From assembly GCA_006538405.1 (NCBI GenBank), contig BJKQ01000003.1, positions 2,666,001-2,730,000 on the forward strand: a stretch of 64,000 bases of DNA. Reading direction: 5' to 3'. Positions 51,101 to 62,861 of this stretch are shown here, piece after piece. A program made the position numbers and the translations under genes. The notes under the pieces are model-generated. The model was not told the origin of the DNA. It worked only from the letters and a program-made list of their open reading frames with translations, and made no database searches. Source of the stretch: Hansfordia pulvinata. Lineage: Eukaryota > Ascomycota > Sordariomycetes > Xylariales. Numbering within the stretch: the stretch's first letter is position 1; every line of letters starts with the position of its first letter.

Positions 51101-54100
51101 CGACTCAGGTGCAACAGCACTGATGGAGATGGACTGGAATTGATGGGGTACTTTGATATCTTTACCCAACCGCACCAGCAGATTTGCTGTCGTACACCCG
51201 GGTACCGAGACGTCTACATCTCCTTGTAAACCCCGGTCCTATGAATGGCGATGAGCCCCACCTCGTCCCCGTCCCGCTCCATCTTCTTCCCAGTCACAAG
51301 TCATTGTGGGCATCCACCACACCACGTCTGTTCTCGTCCTCGCCCACGTCCTCCGTGCTCCCCCACCTGGCTGCCGAGTGAGTCCTCGTGCTGGGTTCGG
51401 CATGGGTGAATGCCTGCGCGTCTGCGAGAACATTGTCCCCAGCTGCGCCAACTCTGCACCAACGACACAATCATCGTGCGAATCCCTTCCTGCGCCGATA
51501 CTCTGCGCCGACACGTTCACCAACATGGTGACGAATGCGCGGGCACACGATCATCATCAGTGCCGTGCCTCTGCGCACGTCCCTCGACAGCTCAACGCTG
51601 CTGACGAACCCGCCGGCTTGCTCTGCCACCCTGCGCTGACTACGAGTATGGGTACTCGAAAGCCCACCGTCTGACGGATCGCTTCGCTTCTACCCTCGCA
51701 CAGCTCGCAAAGTAATATCAAGCCGCCCCTCCCCCACCACCCGACATGTCATCATCGCTCTCAGATCCGCCATTTGCGGGATTCCGAGCAACCAAGCATA
51801 CCAAATCAGATCGGACGTCTGTGTCTTGTTTTTGACTCACACCAGCCTGCTCGACCTCTCTTCTCTTCTCTCAAGCACACCACACTAATAATCACCTGGT
51901 CGTTTTCTACTCCCCGCCTCTCTGTTACGGAGTTCTCGTACTCTTGCAACGGACGACTTCGTATGCATGCAGGTTACCATGCGAGGGGCGGATCCGCAAC
52001 AAAACACCGAGACACTCCTCACATCTCGTCCACTTCCTCGCAGTCCCTGACCGGCCGACGTGCATCTTGGTGCTTCTGCATTGCAAGGTTCTCCCCTTGC
52101 ACCCCGCCACGCTCGCTCTCCTTCCCTCCTGGCCATTCTGTCCCCCCCCCCCCCCCCCTTGCCCGTCGTCCAACTGCTTGCCGTGGTCGTTCCGCGAGCA
52201 TGCGCACGTCCCATTCAGGAGACGCCTAGATTTTCCCCGGGTGTCCCTCGTACTGCTGCTTGGTTGCGCTCGCTCCGTCGACGTCGAGGTGGGGTCCTCT
52301 TGGCCCGGATGCTGCTTCGAACGGTGCCATGTGCTGCCTCTGTATGGTCCGCCTGCTCCCGCAGGACAGCCCATACATATGCACCAAGCATCAGCCAGCC
52401 CCGGAGGGCTAATCAGCTTCTGGAAGCGCACAAGGCTGCCTGTCCGCGTGTCCGGGCCTGCTAGCCCTGCGTCCCACGACGGCGAATCAAGGCTCAGCAC
52501 AGTCATGGCCCTAGCCAGTCTACGGGCATACGGGGCGTTCGCTCTCCGCATCGCCCTTCTTCCGCCACTCGATCAGGTCCTCTTGCCCAGGCCAGCAGGT
52601 GCGCGCCGCACCCAGGATGCTGGCGGACTCAGCCAGACGTTGCAGTCCCGACTCGTCGTCCCGTCGGCTCATTGGACGGCGGCCCCGCAGCCAGAGTGGA
52701 TGCAACCATCGTGAACGCTCTCTTGAAACTTGACAGGCTCCTCGGGCGGGACAGAGCCTGCGGCGCGTCCCAGACAATGTCAGAAGCAGTTTCTCCCGTT
52801 AAGTCGTTTCGTGTTGCGAAAGGGTCAAAGCAGAACGCTTTGGCGCCAGCATGTCTCACATCGCAGTAGCGGCGAGCAGACAACTCGTGGACCGATGCCG
52901 GCTGAGTGGAAACTCGGCGCTCCCATTCATGCATGCAGGCCGCTCCAGTAAGTGATAGGCAACTTGTCGCGATACCGCGCCGCCTCCGTCTTCCGCTTTT
53001 GCCAACCCGTAACCAACCTGCGCCCGTCGCATCGTCCCCGGGACTCTCCGTCGATTGTGGCTGTGGCTTTCTTGGGGCTTGATGATCTGGCGGCAGCATT
53101 CCCTCGAGCATGGTCGGCTGCGTACACGTAGACGTCCAAGCCGACGTGGCACAGGCAGGCAGGACGACGAGAAGCTTGCGCCCTTATAGCCGCCAATCAA
53201 TGCGCGCATGCGTGATGCAAACGCCGCCTACGATGCGCGACCGCTTGGGGCTTGCCGCAGCCATCGTCGGCCCCCCTGAGGGCCCCAAAGGGAAAGCCAG
53301 GTATCTACTTAGGCTCTTTGCCAGAGGCGCGGTCACCAAGTCGGTGAAATTTTCAGAGACGTGGCGTCTCTCCAAGGCGATCTTCCTCCCTACGTACGGG
53401 CAGTCAGGGTCCAGACGTGGTCTATACCGAGACACTGATCCTGCGACAAATGCCCACATGCCCCCCATGCCGGAAGATCGTCCCGGTCCTCTTCTCTTGA
53501 CCTTCTTGACCCCACCCTGACGTCCTCCGCAGCCGTCTCGTTATCTGCAAGTAGTCGCTCGCGCGCTTTTTGTCATGATCCATGGCCGATGTTAGCAAAT
53601 AGATACAGTCCCCAGAGAGGGGGGGGGTTTGTTTTGCCCGCTCGAGGTGAGATGGACGTCGTAGCCACTGGTTCATTCACGCCGGTGCTCTCCGGCAAGA
53701 TAAGAGACTCCGTGCAGAGCCCGCGAGACGCAACAGTCCCTCCAGCTACCAGTCGCCTAACAAGGCTGCTACGATCAAAATGGTGTGTGATGATCCTTGG
53801 TTGTTTCATGGCCGCCTCCTGCTTGGTTTTGCTGCGCCTGGCTCTCTGTTCTCCTCTCTGCGGAGGCTTCGTAGATTGCCTTATTTCCCCTCTCAATCAT
53901 GCAGGTCTCGCAGCCTGTGAAGTCTTTCCTGGTGTGTCAAGTCGACCGCGCGTGCCACGCGTGCGCAACGCGAGGTGCTGGGACATGGTGCATGTGTCGC
54001 GCGGTTGCGGCCGCCCACGAAGTCTTTGCGAGCTGCAGGTGATTTTCTCCTATTTAGTCCGGCGCTTCTTTTTTCGGGCCGCGTCGTCTGGTAGCTCTCG

Positions 54101-55215
54101 AGTCTGCCCCCTGCTTCTTCAATTTACTCTTCTCTCAGAGGTGCATTCCGATTTGGCCCCGTGTCCCTTGATCTGTTCGAGTATTTACCTCTCGTCTTGG
54201 CTGCCCGTCTTTTGTGGCTTTGAACGAGGCAGACTGACATGCTGCGCGTGGCCGACAGACAATGCTCACTCGAGTCGAGGCGATCCAACATGTCCCGGGG
54301 GGTTTTCAGATGGCTTCAAATGCCACGTTTTACTTCACTTTTTCGCGTTTAGCTACCGTCGAGAAGTCGACGTGACAATGTTTTGTCCATTTTCAAGAGA
54401 GCCGGCTCCTCGATGATTCCCATCTGGTCAGTCCAGATTTCCTGACGGTTCTGTGCATGTAATACTGTACTTATTCCGTCTTGTTTTTAAGGCAGTCCCG
54501 TTGTCACGGGAGGCTCATGAACGAGAATACGTCCGTTCCCTGTGATCTCCTCCCAAGCCGAACTCATCTTGGGTATTGAGACACGAAGGGGCAACCATTT
54601 TGAAGCATATCTTAACACCCTGGCACAAAGCACAAGTGTACGATCCTGCCCTCGCCTCAGTCAGAAATGTCTACGTCTCCGCCACACTCATGTATCATAC
54701 GATGACCCAGCATGAATTGCAAGCAATGCTTGACACATTTTTGCTTCCAAGGCTTAATAAGTGAGCTGGTTGACGTTTCTGTACTCTCTGAGTGATCTGT
54801 ACAGGACCGATGCAATGCTATGCCACAAACTGGCAATCATACCGTGCGATTATAGCCCGCAACTTCTGCCCTTCTTTTTTCATCCGTGTTGTCATGCCGC
54901 GTGAAGCCGGAGGACAATTGGGACAGGATGGCGACGAACACTGTGACTGGGAAGGCACGCTCGTTGCAAGTCCAAGGCACCCACTTGGGCTCCTGCCTCA
55001 GTCGTGCGTTCCTATTCATACTTAGTACCAACACTGGCACCCTCTTGATCTACCATCTTTGCTGTCCACGCGGCGCGCTCTGATTCCTCGCTTTCAGCAC
55101 CTACTTTCGACCAAATATCACCACAGCATATCGTTCGATACATAGGTACTGGCGCCCGCCGAGAACTACCTTCCACGGTGCTCTCCCGCTGCTACAGCAT
55201 CATCCGACGCCGACG
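48134..55215. other. 7-kb gene-poor region
   Basis: The left end should carry the promoter of the large minus-strand gene. Open frames within (for example 53589-54416) lack codon bias and domains. Palindrome copies occur near 50766, 50930 and 51642, and a 17-C run at 52142-52158. Confidence 0.55.
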
Positions 55216-56471
55216 ATGCCCTGTCTGCGACCGATGTACAGGGGCAATGGGGCCACGGCGGGGCGTCGTTCCGCGGGAACGCACCCCAGCAGCGGCGGCG
55301 ACTCGCCCACAGACGTCGTCAACCTCTGTGCGGCGGCCGCGGCGGCGTAGCAAGCTGCTGACATTGCCGCCCGACCCGGCACCGCAACACCTACTACCCT
55401 GCGCTGCCCGACCGCATCCGAAGCGGCAGCGGCGGCATCAGGGGTGATCGCGCAGACAACGCCGGCGGCCCTGCCAGCATCCGCGACGGCCGCCGCTCTC
55501 TCAAGCCCAAGCGCTGGCCCCGCGGCGGGAGCGACGACGCGAACGACACTGCCAACATCATCATCATCATCATCATCAACACCAACATCACCACCAACAT
55601 GGTCAAAAACACAGCCCGCTACCATCACGAAGACCGCGTCAGCGACCGCCACGCACGAACACGCAGCCCAGGAGCAGCTGTCCACCGCCCTCGCCGCGAC
55701 TGGCACCAGCACCGCTTCCACGCCGCCGACGCCGTCGCCACCGCCGCCTCCGGCGATGCCCCCCTCGGACTACCTGCGCAACAGCGTGGCCGCGTTCGCG
55801 CTGCTGCTGGCCCTAGTGGTCGTGGCCAACAAGGCGCGGGAGGCGTGGCGCCTGCTGCGCGGCGGCCGGGGCGGGGCGCCAGAAGGAGCGGCGGCGGCGG
55901 CCGGCACGCTGGCGGTGCTCCTCGCGGCGCCCGTGGCCGTCGCGCTGGCGCTCGCGTGGCCGATGGCGCTCGCGGGCGAGGCCGGGGGCTGGGCTGTCGG
56001 GGTCGCGAGGGGTTGGTGTGGGGGGTGGGCGTTGGGTAGCAGGGGTGATGGGGCCGGGGAGCGGAGGGCGGACGGAGGTGAAGATATTGAATTGGAGGCG
56101 GAGGAGGAGGAGGGAGAGGGGGAGAGAAGACGGTGCGGGTGAGAGTTCTGTCCGAGGGGGGAGGAGAATGGAGAGGACGGGCTTGTGATAGTCGTTGGTG
56201 GGGGCGGGAGCGCGGCGACGAGGACAGTGAGGCCAAGAGGGGTCTATCGGAAGCGGATCGCAGCGACGGCGTCGGCGACGGTGGCAGTGGCAGTGGCGGC
56301 GCGGAGAGTTGTGGAAACGACGACGACGACAGTGACCTGAGCTGGCACGACGTCGACTTTGTTGAAGGGCGCGCGCCGTGTCCGGACGAGTCGGCGGCGA
56401 GCTGGCGGACGCGGCAGAGAGCACGTCTTCAGGCGCATCTGCGCTGGCAGGCCAACTTTCCGTATAAGTGA
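55216..56471 (+). pseudogene. membrane protein locus with broken frame
   Basis: C-ending codons mark coding DNA, but the favoured frame switches. Frame 0 is favoured up to about 55290 (SSDADDALSATDVQGQWGH). Frame 1 follows (GGDSPTDVVNLCAAAAAA, then TAG at 55348), then frame 0 again from about 55362 (HRNTYYPALPDRIRSGSGG, with an Ile run). Frame 1 resumes from about 55755 with a membrane span (DYLRNSVAAFALLLALVVV) and a second hydrophobic stretch (GTLAVLLAAPVAVALALAW). A plausible 53-nt intron (56139-56191, GTGAGA to GATAG) leads to an acidic C-terminal exon with DDDSDLSWHDVDFVEG, ending at 56471. A start at 55216 is only one option. It is either a pseudogene or a region with several sequence errors. 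The family is unknown. Confidence 0.5.
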
Positions 56472-58493
56472 GCACGACGGCGCGCTGGACCGAAGCAGTG
56501 ATTGGTGGGAAATGGATGCTTGGTAGAGAGATGAAGGGGAGAAGATTCTGAACCTGCCCGTGTCGTTGGACTTGGACTCGGGCCCTGTTGTCGCGGATGC
56601 TTTCATGTATACTCTTTGACTATACGATTTGTTCTCACCCATGTCGAGCCGTGACGTTCGCCAGCGTCCATCAACGTGGCTCACATCTGTAGGCTGCGGC
56701 TCGCGAAGGAGAGCAGGCGAGGCAGGACTACCGCTCCTCTCACTGTTTCTTGTCGACTTGGTGCGCCGACGCTGCCGGGCTGAGGGAGGGCAGCTCAATT
56801 GTCAGCCTGCCTGTACGACACCTGCAAGTGACATGTTGATTGATTGAGTTAATGGGAGATGCACTGCGTCCTGCGAGGGAGTTGACTGACACCACTCCGA
56901 TTTTTCACGGGCCGAATTCTTGACTCGATACCTAGGGAGAATATTCGTACATGATGCCTGGCAGCACGTTCATTCGACTCGATACATACATACATGGAAT
57001 AGTACTTAGGTAGGTACGGTATGCATCTGCAAATAGCGGTAAGGTGTACTTGTGGTCTCAGGAAATCTGCATCGCAGGCGGGCATCAGCTTTCCTAAACC
57101 TGCCCCCGGTTGGCTCCCTCAATTCTTGGAACGATTTATAAGCGACGAAGATGAATGCCCCGTGCAGAGTGTTACTGTTGTTGATATTATTATTATTATT
57201 ATGTCCCCCCGTTGTTGTGAATATTGTGAGACACTTCAGCTGCTGCTGCTGCTCAGCTCGGACAACCAGAATGGCCATGAAAGTGGGATGTGAGATTATG
57301 GATGGGGTTGGCACTGACGTACGGAGGTGAGGCTGAGAAAAGCTGAGAGTGACACGTCCCCACGCCCACGTCCATGTCCCTGTCGACAGCCGCGGAGACT
57401 TCTTCAGGTACCACCTCAGCACCGCCAAGTCAGGTTAGCCGCTTGTGCTTCAGGGTCTGTATTTGTCAGCCACGCGACACAGCGAACGATCCACCGTCCG
57501 GCAGTCATCAGAGCCGTCAGGGCAGAGCAGGACGGCTCGGAGCGGCGGCGGCGGCGGAGTTCGGTACTCGTAGAGCCCGTGGTTACCCCGTGAAACGGCG
57601 ACCCGGGCGCGGGTACTCGTGGTACTCGCAAGGGGGGAGAGGGTCATGCGAGTGCGAGTGCCGAGTGTCGTGTACTCGTAGTAGTGAGCGGGAGTCGGCC
57701 AAAGTCAAGGTCCGGCCTCGTGGATGGGGCGGCACTTGCAGGTCGTGACCTTTAGTCATCGCGTCTCCTATTGGCAGGCTTTTTTTTTTTTTTTTTTTCT
57801 GAGTCGTTTGCTTGCTGCGGAACGCGGCTGTGGCGTTACGAAGTAGTGGGCAGAGCTTACGTACGAGTAGGCACGGACGGAGAGGATTGTCTCTCTCTCC
57901 CCTGCTCTATACTCGTACGTACGAGCGAGTGCTCGTACGCCTTTCTACTCGTGGCGGGCGTGGTCTTGTTCCTGGCGGATCGCCCAGCCCCGCGCCGCCG
58001 CCGGCCTCGTTAGCAACTCAAGCCTGCCCGATGGCCCCCCCACATGTCATCTATCTGGCCGGCCGGCCGGCCACTTTGCCCGCGGGGTCGGCCTTATGGT
58101 TGAACCGTCTCTGGTGCCTTGTGCCACCCACGCGGGGCGGGCCATCCATGAGTGATTGCCCCTTGTCGCCACTCACTGCCCCATTCCGTGGGATCGCAAG
58201 TCAGGTCAAGTCAAGTCAAGCCAAGCGGCCTGTTGAGCTGGTCCGGCCACGTGTGAATTAGTCAAGTCGAGTTAAAGGAGTAGGTAAAGCGCGTAGGTAC
58301 TTGTTGTGAGGGGCCCACGGAAAGGGGGCGCGTGCGTGAGCCCCTTCACGCCCGCTCACCTCACCGCATAGTGGGGATCGTGGGGATCGTGGGTTTCGGG
58401 GCATCAGCAGTAGCAGCAGAAGCAGGGGGAGTAGGAGGGGCCGGGGCAGGGAGGGGCAGGCAGAGGCAGCTTCTGTGGGCCACCGCCACGTCG

Positions 58494-58517
58494 CGACTCG
58501 ACTCGACTCGACTCGAC
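58494..58517. repeat. CGACT pentamer repeat
   Basis: Nearly five perfect copies of a CGACT pentamer, ending 17 bp before the TATA-like element of the downstream gene, so it lies in its core promoter. Confidence 0.85.
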
Positions 58518-58533
58518 GGTCGAACCCCAGGAT

Positions 58534-58541
58534 CATAAATA
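58534..58541 (+). promoter_or_regulatory. TATA-like element of the GST gene
   Basis: CATAAATA, about 190 bp before the ATG at 58727 and followed by a CA-rich leader, as expected for a fungal core promoter. Confidence 0.5.
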
Positions 58542-58726
58542 GTCCCGAGGGAGCCTCGCCGTTGTCACAAAGACTCTCGATGACAACATCTCAAGCAACA
58601 CAACAACGCCTCTTCCAGGAAACAAGACTCTCCAGACACTCCACGCAACCCGCCCACTCGCAGGCAGACTCCCACCACCGCCAGTCACAACCACCAGTCA
58701 TACACAGCCTGACCGCATCCCACACC

Positions 58727-59588
58727 ATGTCTTTCGGCACTCTCTGGACCGTGGTCACCCCCACCTTCGTCCACCCCCGCAGCCGCAAGGTGAGTCTCTC
58801 TCTTTCTATATCTCTTTCTTTTGACCTTTCTTGAGTCTTTCCCCCGATCCTCCTCTCGCCTCGCAGCCGCCCTGGCGGTAATGATAACCTGCCTGTGTGT
58901 CCGTCTGACTGGTCGACTGACACGCCTCTCTCCTGCAGGCCATCGCCGTCGCCAAGCTCAATGGCCTCGACGTCAACATGGCCAACGTCGAGTTCGGCGT
59001 GACCAACAAGACGGACGAGTACAAGGCCAAGCACCCGCGGGGCACGGTGCCGGCGTTCGAGGCGGCGGACGGCAGCGGCCTGTGCCTGTCCGAGTCCAAC
59101 GCCATCGCGCAGCACTTTGCGGCCTCGGGCCCGCGGGCGGAGCAGCTGCTGGGCGCCAACGCGGCGGACCGCGCCCGCATCCAGGAATGGGTCTTCTGGC
59201 AGGAGCTGCAGCCCGACCTCCACTACGCGGACCTGTGCTACTGGCGCCTGGGGCTCGCGGGGGTCGCCTACGACGAGGCCAAGGAGACGGCCGCCGCCGC
59301 GGGGGTCGCCAAGCACTTCGGCCACCTCGAGTCGCAGCTGGCCGCCGCCGAGGGGCGCGGCTCCTCCTGGCTCGTCGCCCAGGCCGGGGGCGACGCCGTG
59401 GGGCCCTCCCTCGCCGACATCGTCACCGGCTCCAGCATCGCCTTTCTGTGCACCGTCTACATGGACAAGGAGATGCGCGCCGCCTACCCCCACATCATGG
59501 CCCACCTCGGCCGCCTGCAGAAGGTCGAGGGCCTGACCGAGCTGCTCAGCCCGAGTTCATCGAGGTCCGCAAGCAGGGCGAGGCGTAG
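58727..59588 (+). CDS. glutathione S-transferase, eEF1B-gamma-like
   Basis: Exons are 58727-58789 and 58939-59588, joined by a 149-nt intron (GTGAGT to CTGCAG). The thioredoxin-like N-terminal domain runs from FGTLWTVVTPTFVHPRSRK through HPRGTVPAFE (the cis-proline loop) and LCLSESNAIAQHFA, which carries the Glu-Ser pair that binds the glutathione gamma-glutamyl group. The helical C-terminal domain follows (ARIQEWVFWQELQPDLHY to SLADIVTGSSIAFLCTVYM). The spacing fits the GST domain of translation factor eEF1B-gamma, but the elongation-factor C-terminal domain is absent, so this is a stand-alone transferase. A frame break at the CCC run 59550-59552 is cured by one base, giving the ending EFIEVRKQGEA and 237 residues. 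Substrate is unknown. Confidence 0.88.
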
Positions 59589-59676
59589 GCGGAAACGGAG
59601 AGGGGAGAAAAGGGGAAAGGGAAAAGAAAGAGAGAGAAAGAAGGCGGTTGAGATGGAGAAGAAGGGAAGGAAAGGG

Positions 59677-59707
<31 letters not shown>

Positions 59708-60680
59708 GGGGACAATCGTCCAGAGCCCGGGTCGCTGTTGAGATACCACCACACCTACACCCCAGCGGGAAAAAAAAGCCGCATTAGTCGGAATAAAATC
59801 ATGATCCAGCAAAAAATCACGTACACACCTTAGCCACCTTGACCTGCCATGTCGTGACAGGACGTGAAAACGACCCGTCTGACGGAGACACCAGACGGAA
59901 GCTCCAAAGAAAAACGAAGTCCTGGAAGTACCTCTTTTGGAGTTGGGCCTCGGGGGTTTCCCATCGTCCAACGCAGTGTGGCAGAGCTGAAGAATAGGCG
60001 GTCTCTGTCCAACTGTGCCACGGACGACGTACTGAAGGACGTACACCGAAGTGCGCAAAAGAGAACGTAAGAGCACCCTGCCGAATGTCGTAACTTGCAG
60101 GCTTTACCCACAACGGCTTTTGCCAGAGGCGGGAGGGTTGAGCCGCTGCCTCGGCGGGCGGCCTCATCTGCTCTGTAGAATGACAAAACACACGCTAATG
60201 TGATGCAGAGCGGCGTTATATGGCATCAAGGAGTCAGGCTGAATGCGGCGCGCGAGCAGCACGCACATATGTGAATTCGGACTGCACCTCTTAGCTGGTT
60301 GCGCCATGTGTGCCGAAGGGTTGTTGTCGGTGAGTTGTCGGCGACCTTGCCAACAGTCCGAGACGCATTGGTCAGTAATGGTGGACACGAGCAACCTGAA
60401 TGTTCGAAGCCTCCGGACCTGGAAGAAACCGGAAGAGCTCGGCCGCCCTGCCGGAGGAGCACTCGGGGCATCCATGACGACCAGCTTGCCGAACCTTTTC
60501 TCCTCAGCCACAAAGCCGCGTGGCTGGTTTTCTGCGGTGCTGCTAGGGGCCGACGAGAGTTCTGCAGACGAACTCGATGGGATCCCTGCCGGCAGTCTCT
60601 TCGCCGCCGGACCCGAAGCCGCGGGCGTGCTGCAGGCCGCATGACACGGCCAGGAGAGCCTCGCAACGCTCTCCGGCGAG

Positions 60681-60733
60681 CAGGCAGGCAGGCAGACAGG
60701 CAGGCAGACAGGCAGGCAGACAGGCAGGCAGGC
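60681..60733. repeat. CAGG/CAGA microsatellite
   Basis: Tetranucleotide repeat of CAGG units interrupted regularly by CAGA, forming a higher-order 12-bp period for about 53 bp. Confidence 0.9.
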
Positions 60734-60832
60734 CCAGGGGTCGGCAAACGTACACATGTGCCATTGCGTCTTTGCGTCCGTCTCTGCACCGGGTGGTGGT
60801 CGGTCGGTCGGTCAAGCCAGCGGCCCCCAAAA

Positions 60833-60840
60833 CTATAAAG
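60833..60840 (+). promoter_or_regulatory. TATA box of the GPI-type secreted protein gene
   Basis: CTATAAAG, about 170 bp before the ATG at 61008, followed by a pyrimidine- and CA-rich leader. Confidence 0.6.
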
Positions 60841-61007
60841 CCATGGGGCCACTCCGCCCTCTCCCTCACCCCAAGACTTCATCAGGAAAAGAAGAAACGC
60901 TCGAGAGCCCCCTGACCGGAACAACTTGGGAACACCAAGTCTGTCTTCACCTACTTTACCTTCCAACTTGATCTCCTCTCGTTCCAAGACTCGACTCCCA
61001 GCCCAAG

Positions 61008-61612
61008 ATGAAGCTGCTCAACACGCTCTACCTCCTGGTCGCCGCCACCGCGGTCGGGGCCCAGAACAACACGTCCGTCGTGACGGTGGTGACGGGCACG
61101 GCCACGTTCGGCGTGGACGGGACCACGTACACGGTGGGCGGGACCAAGCCGGTCGTCACCTTCACGGCCAACGGCGAGGCGTACACGGTCAGCGAGCCGC
61201 GGTCCACCAAGTACGGCGGCGGCGGCGGCGGCGCGGCTTTCACGCAGACGTACACGGGCCCGCCCACCACCGTCGTCGAGGCGCACACCACCATCACGGC
61301 CGGCTTCTGGCGCGGCCACGCCGGCCACGGCATGGGCCAGCTGCCCTCGGGCGGCCCTCTCAACTCGCTCAACGGCACCCGCACCTTCCACCCCCGGGCA
61401 ACCCGGGCGGCAGCCCCACCAACACCCCGCACGGCCCCACCAGCACCTTCGGCCCGGACTCGGGCGCCGCCGCCGGCAACGCCGCCGCCCCCTCCTCCTC
61501 TGCCGTCTGGCTGCTCGCCCTCTTCGCCTTCGGCCTCGCCGACGTCGCCAACGTCATCGACGGCCTGCTGGCCTCCGTCACCGCCGTCCTGGCTTCCGCT
61601 ATCACTCTGTGA
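61008..61612 (+). CDS. small secreted protein with GPI-anchor-like C-terminus
   Basis: Signal peptide MKLLNTLYLLVAATAVGA with cleavage before QNNTSV. The mature part has Thr/Val-rich beta-like repeats (VTGTATFGVDGTTYTV, VTFTANGEAYTV), a Gly run and two N-glycosylation sites (NNTS, NGT). The frame breaks at the five-C run 61391-61395; one added base restores NPGGSPTNTPHGPTSTFG and a C-terminal tail of about 35 hydrophobic residues after small amino acids (AAPSSSAVWLLALFAFG). That tail fits a GPI-attachment signal. The corrected length is 201 residues, single exon. Probably a cell-wall or plasma-membrane surface protein; the family is not recognised. Confidence 0.75.
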
Positions 61613-62808
61613 GTGAGCTGCGGCGGTCGACCAACCACACAGGGCGAGAAAAGGAAGGAAAAAGGAGATAATTACCTCGCCCCCTTCTCGCCCACTTTTC
61701 CCCCAACGACGACATGTCACTAGCTTCCATTCATCATCAAGGTACCAAAAAGTTGAGAGGGCTTCTTCTTTTCTTGTTTTTTCATTTTATATTACGAGGG
61801 CAACATGCTTGACGAGGGGATGGGGGAGGGCCAGTCTTCCTGGACTCCCTTGACGACTTGCCCTTTTCTTCGCCCGCCCCCCCCTTTCCCCCTTCGTCTT
61901 ATAGACTTGCTTTGCCCCGGCCTACTCCGATAATTCAACCCCCACCGAGCCCGACGCTCTCGTTTGCCCCCATCTCCGTGTATTGATAGTGGACGGAAGA
62001 GAAATTGAAAACCCAAAACCCACAGGTTTTGCAGGAGGATGGAAGATGAGGGGACTCGCAGAGCATGTACATACGGTATCTACGTTACCACACGGGAACG
62101 ACTCGGCACCAGTGGAGGAGTGGGAAGAGGGAAAGGTGGAGGGACGGTCAGCTGGTCCGGGGAGCAAGGGAAGCTCAACAACTTTGAGCATCACCATCCT
62201 CGGCTTCTGGCGCCCCCCTCCCCTCTCTTCCCCCCTTCTTATCTGCTTCTTTCTAGAAACTCTCGCGGCTCTCTCTAATTCCTCCTCTTCTCTTAATCTT
62301 CGCACTTTGGCGTTTACCTCCTCTTCTTCTTTCCTCTATTTTCCCGGTCCACAGGTCAGGGTTTTCTCAACATTTTTCCTCCTCTCTCATCAGGCAGACA
62401 CAGAGAAGCTCTGGTCACACTAATATAAGAATGCGATGATCAATGTCTTGCAGTCCGCATCGTGAATCGAAGTGCCCGGGCTACCCAAGTACAGATACTT
62501 TCCGACTCCTCGCCTATGTACCGTCCGAAGACGAACACGCACCCTCCACATGTCCCATGGGATAAGGGCCACGGGGCCGGGGAGAGGGCTCAGTAAGTGC
62601 CCCCCCTTCCCCCAGCTCAGGCCGGAGGCTCAGCCCCGGCGTAGGAGAGTTTTGCGCACCCGCGTCCGCAGCCGCATCTCTGGCACGAGCAAGCCCGCAG
62701 CAGCCCCAATCTCTACCTACCTAACTTCCATTGCCCTCCCACTCGCACCCTGCTGATCTCTCACGTGGTCGAAAAGGCAAGCGGCGAACAGAAGAAGACG
62801 AGGCAAAC

Positions 62809-62861
<53 letters not shown>

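Larger units (their letters stand above)
56472..58726. other. spacer with palindromes and GST promoter
   Basis: Holds palindrome-family copies at about 57560, 57612, 57672 and 57910-57924, 19 T at 57780-57798, a CGACT repeat at 58494-58517 and a TATA-like element at 58534-58541 before the transferase gene. No gene is seen. Confidence 0.6.
59589..61007. other. spacer with simple repeats
   Basis: Begins with a GA-rich 3' region containing a GA repeat around 59682-59706, then ordinary spacer, the CAGG repeat at 60681-60733 and the promoter of the next gene. No gene is supported. Confidence 0.6.

Noticed and set aside
53589..54416. 275-codon open frame on the plus strand with Cys- and Leu-rich translation
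   Set aside because: Codon choice is unlike the real genes, and the composition is typical of translated spacer. No start context or family is seen.
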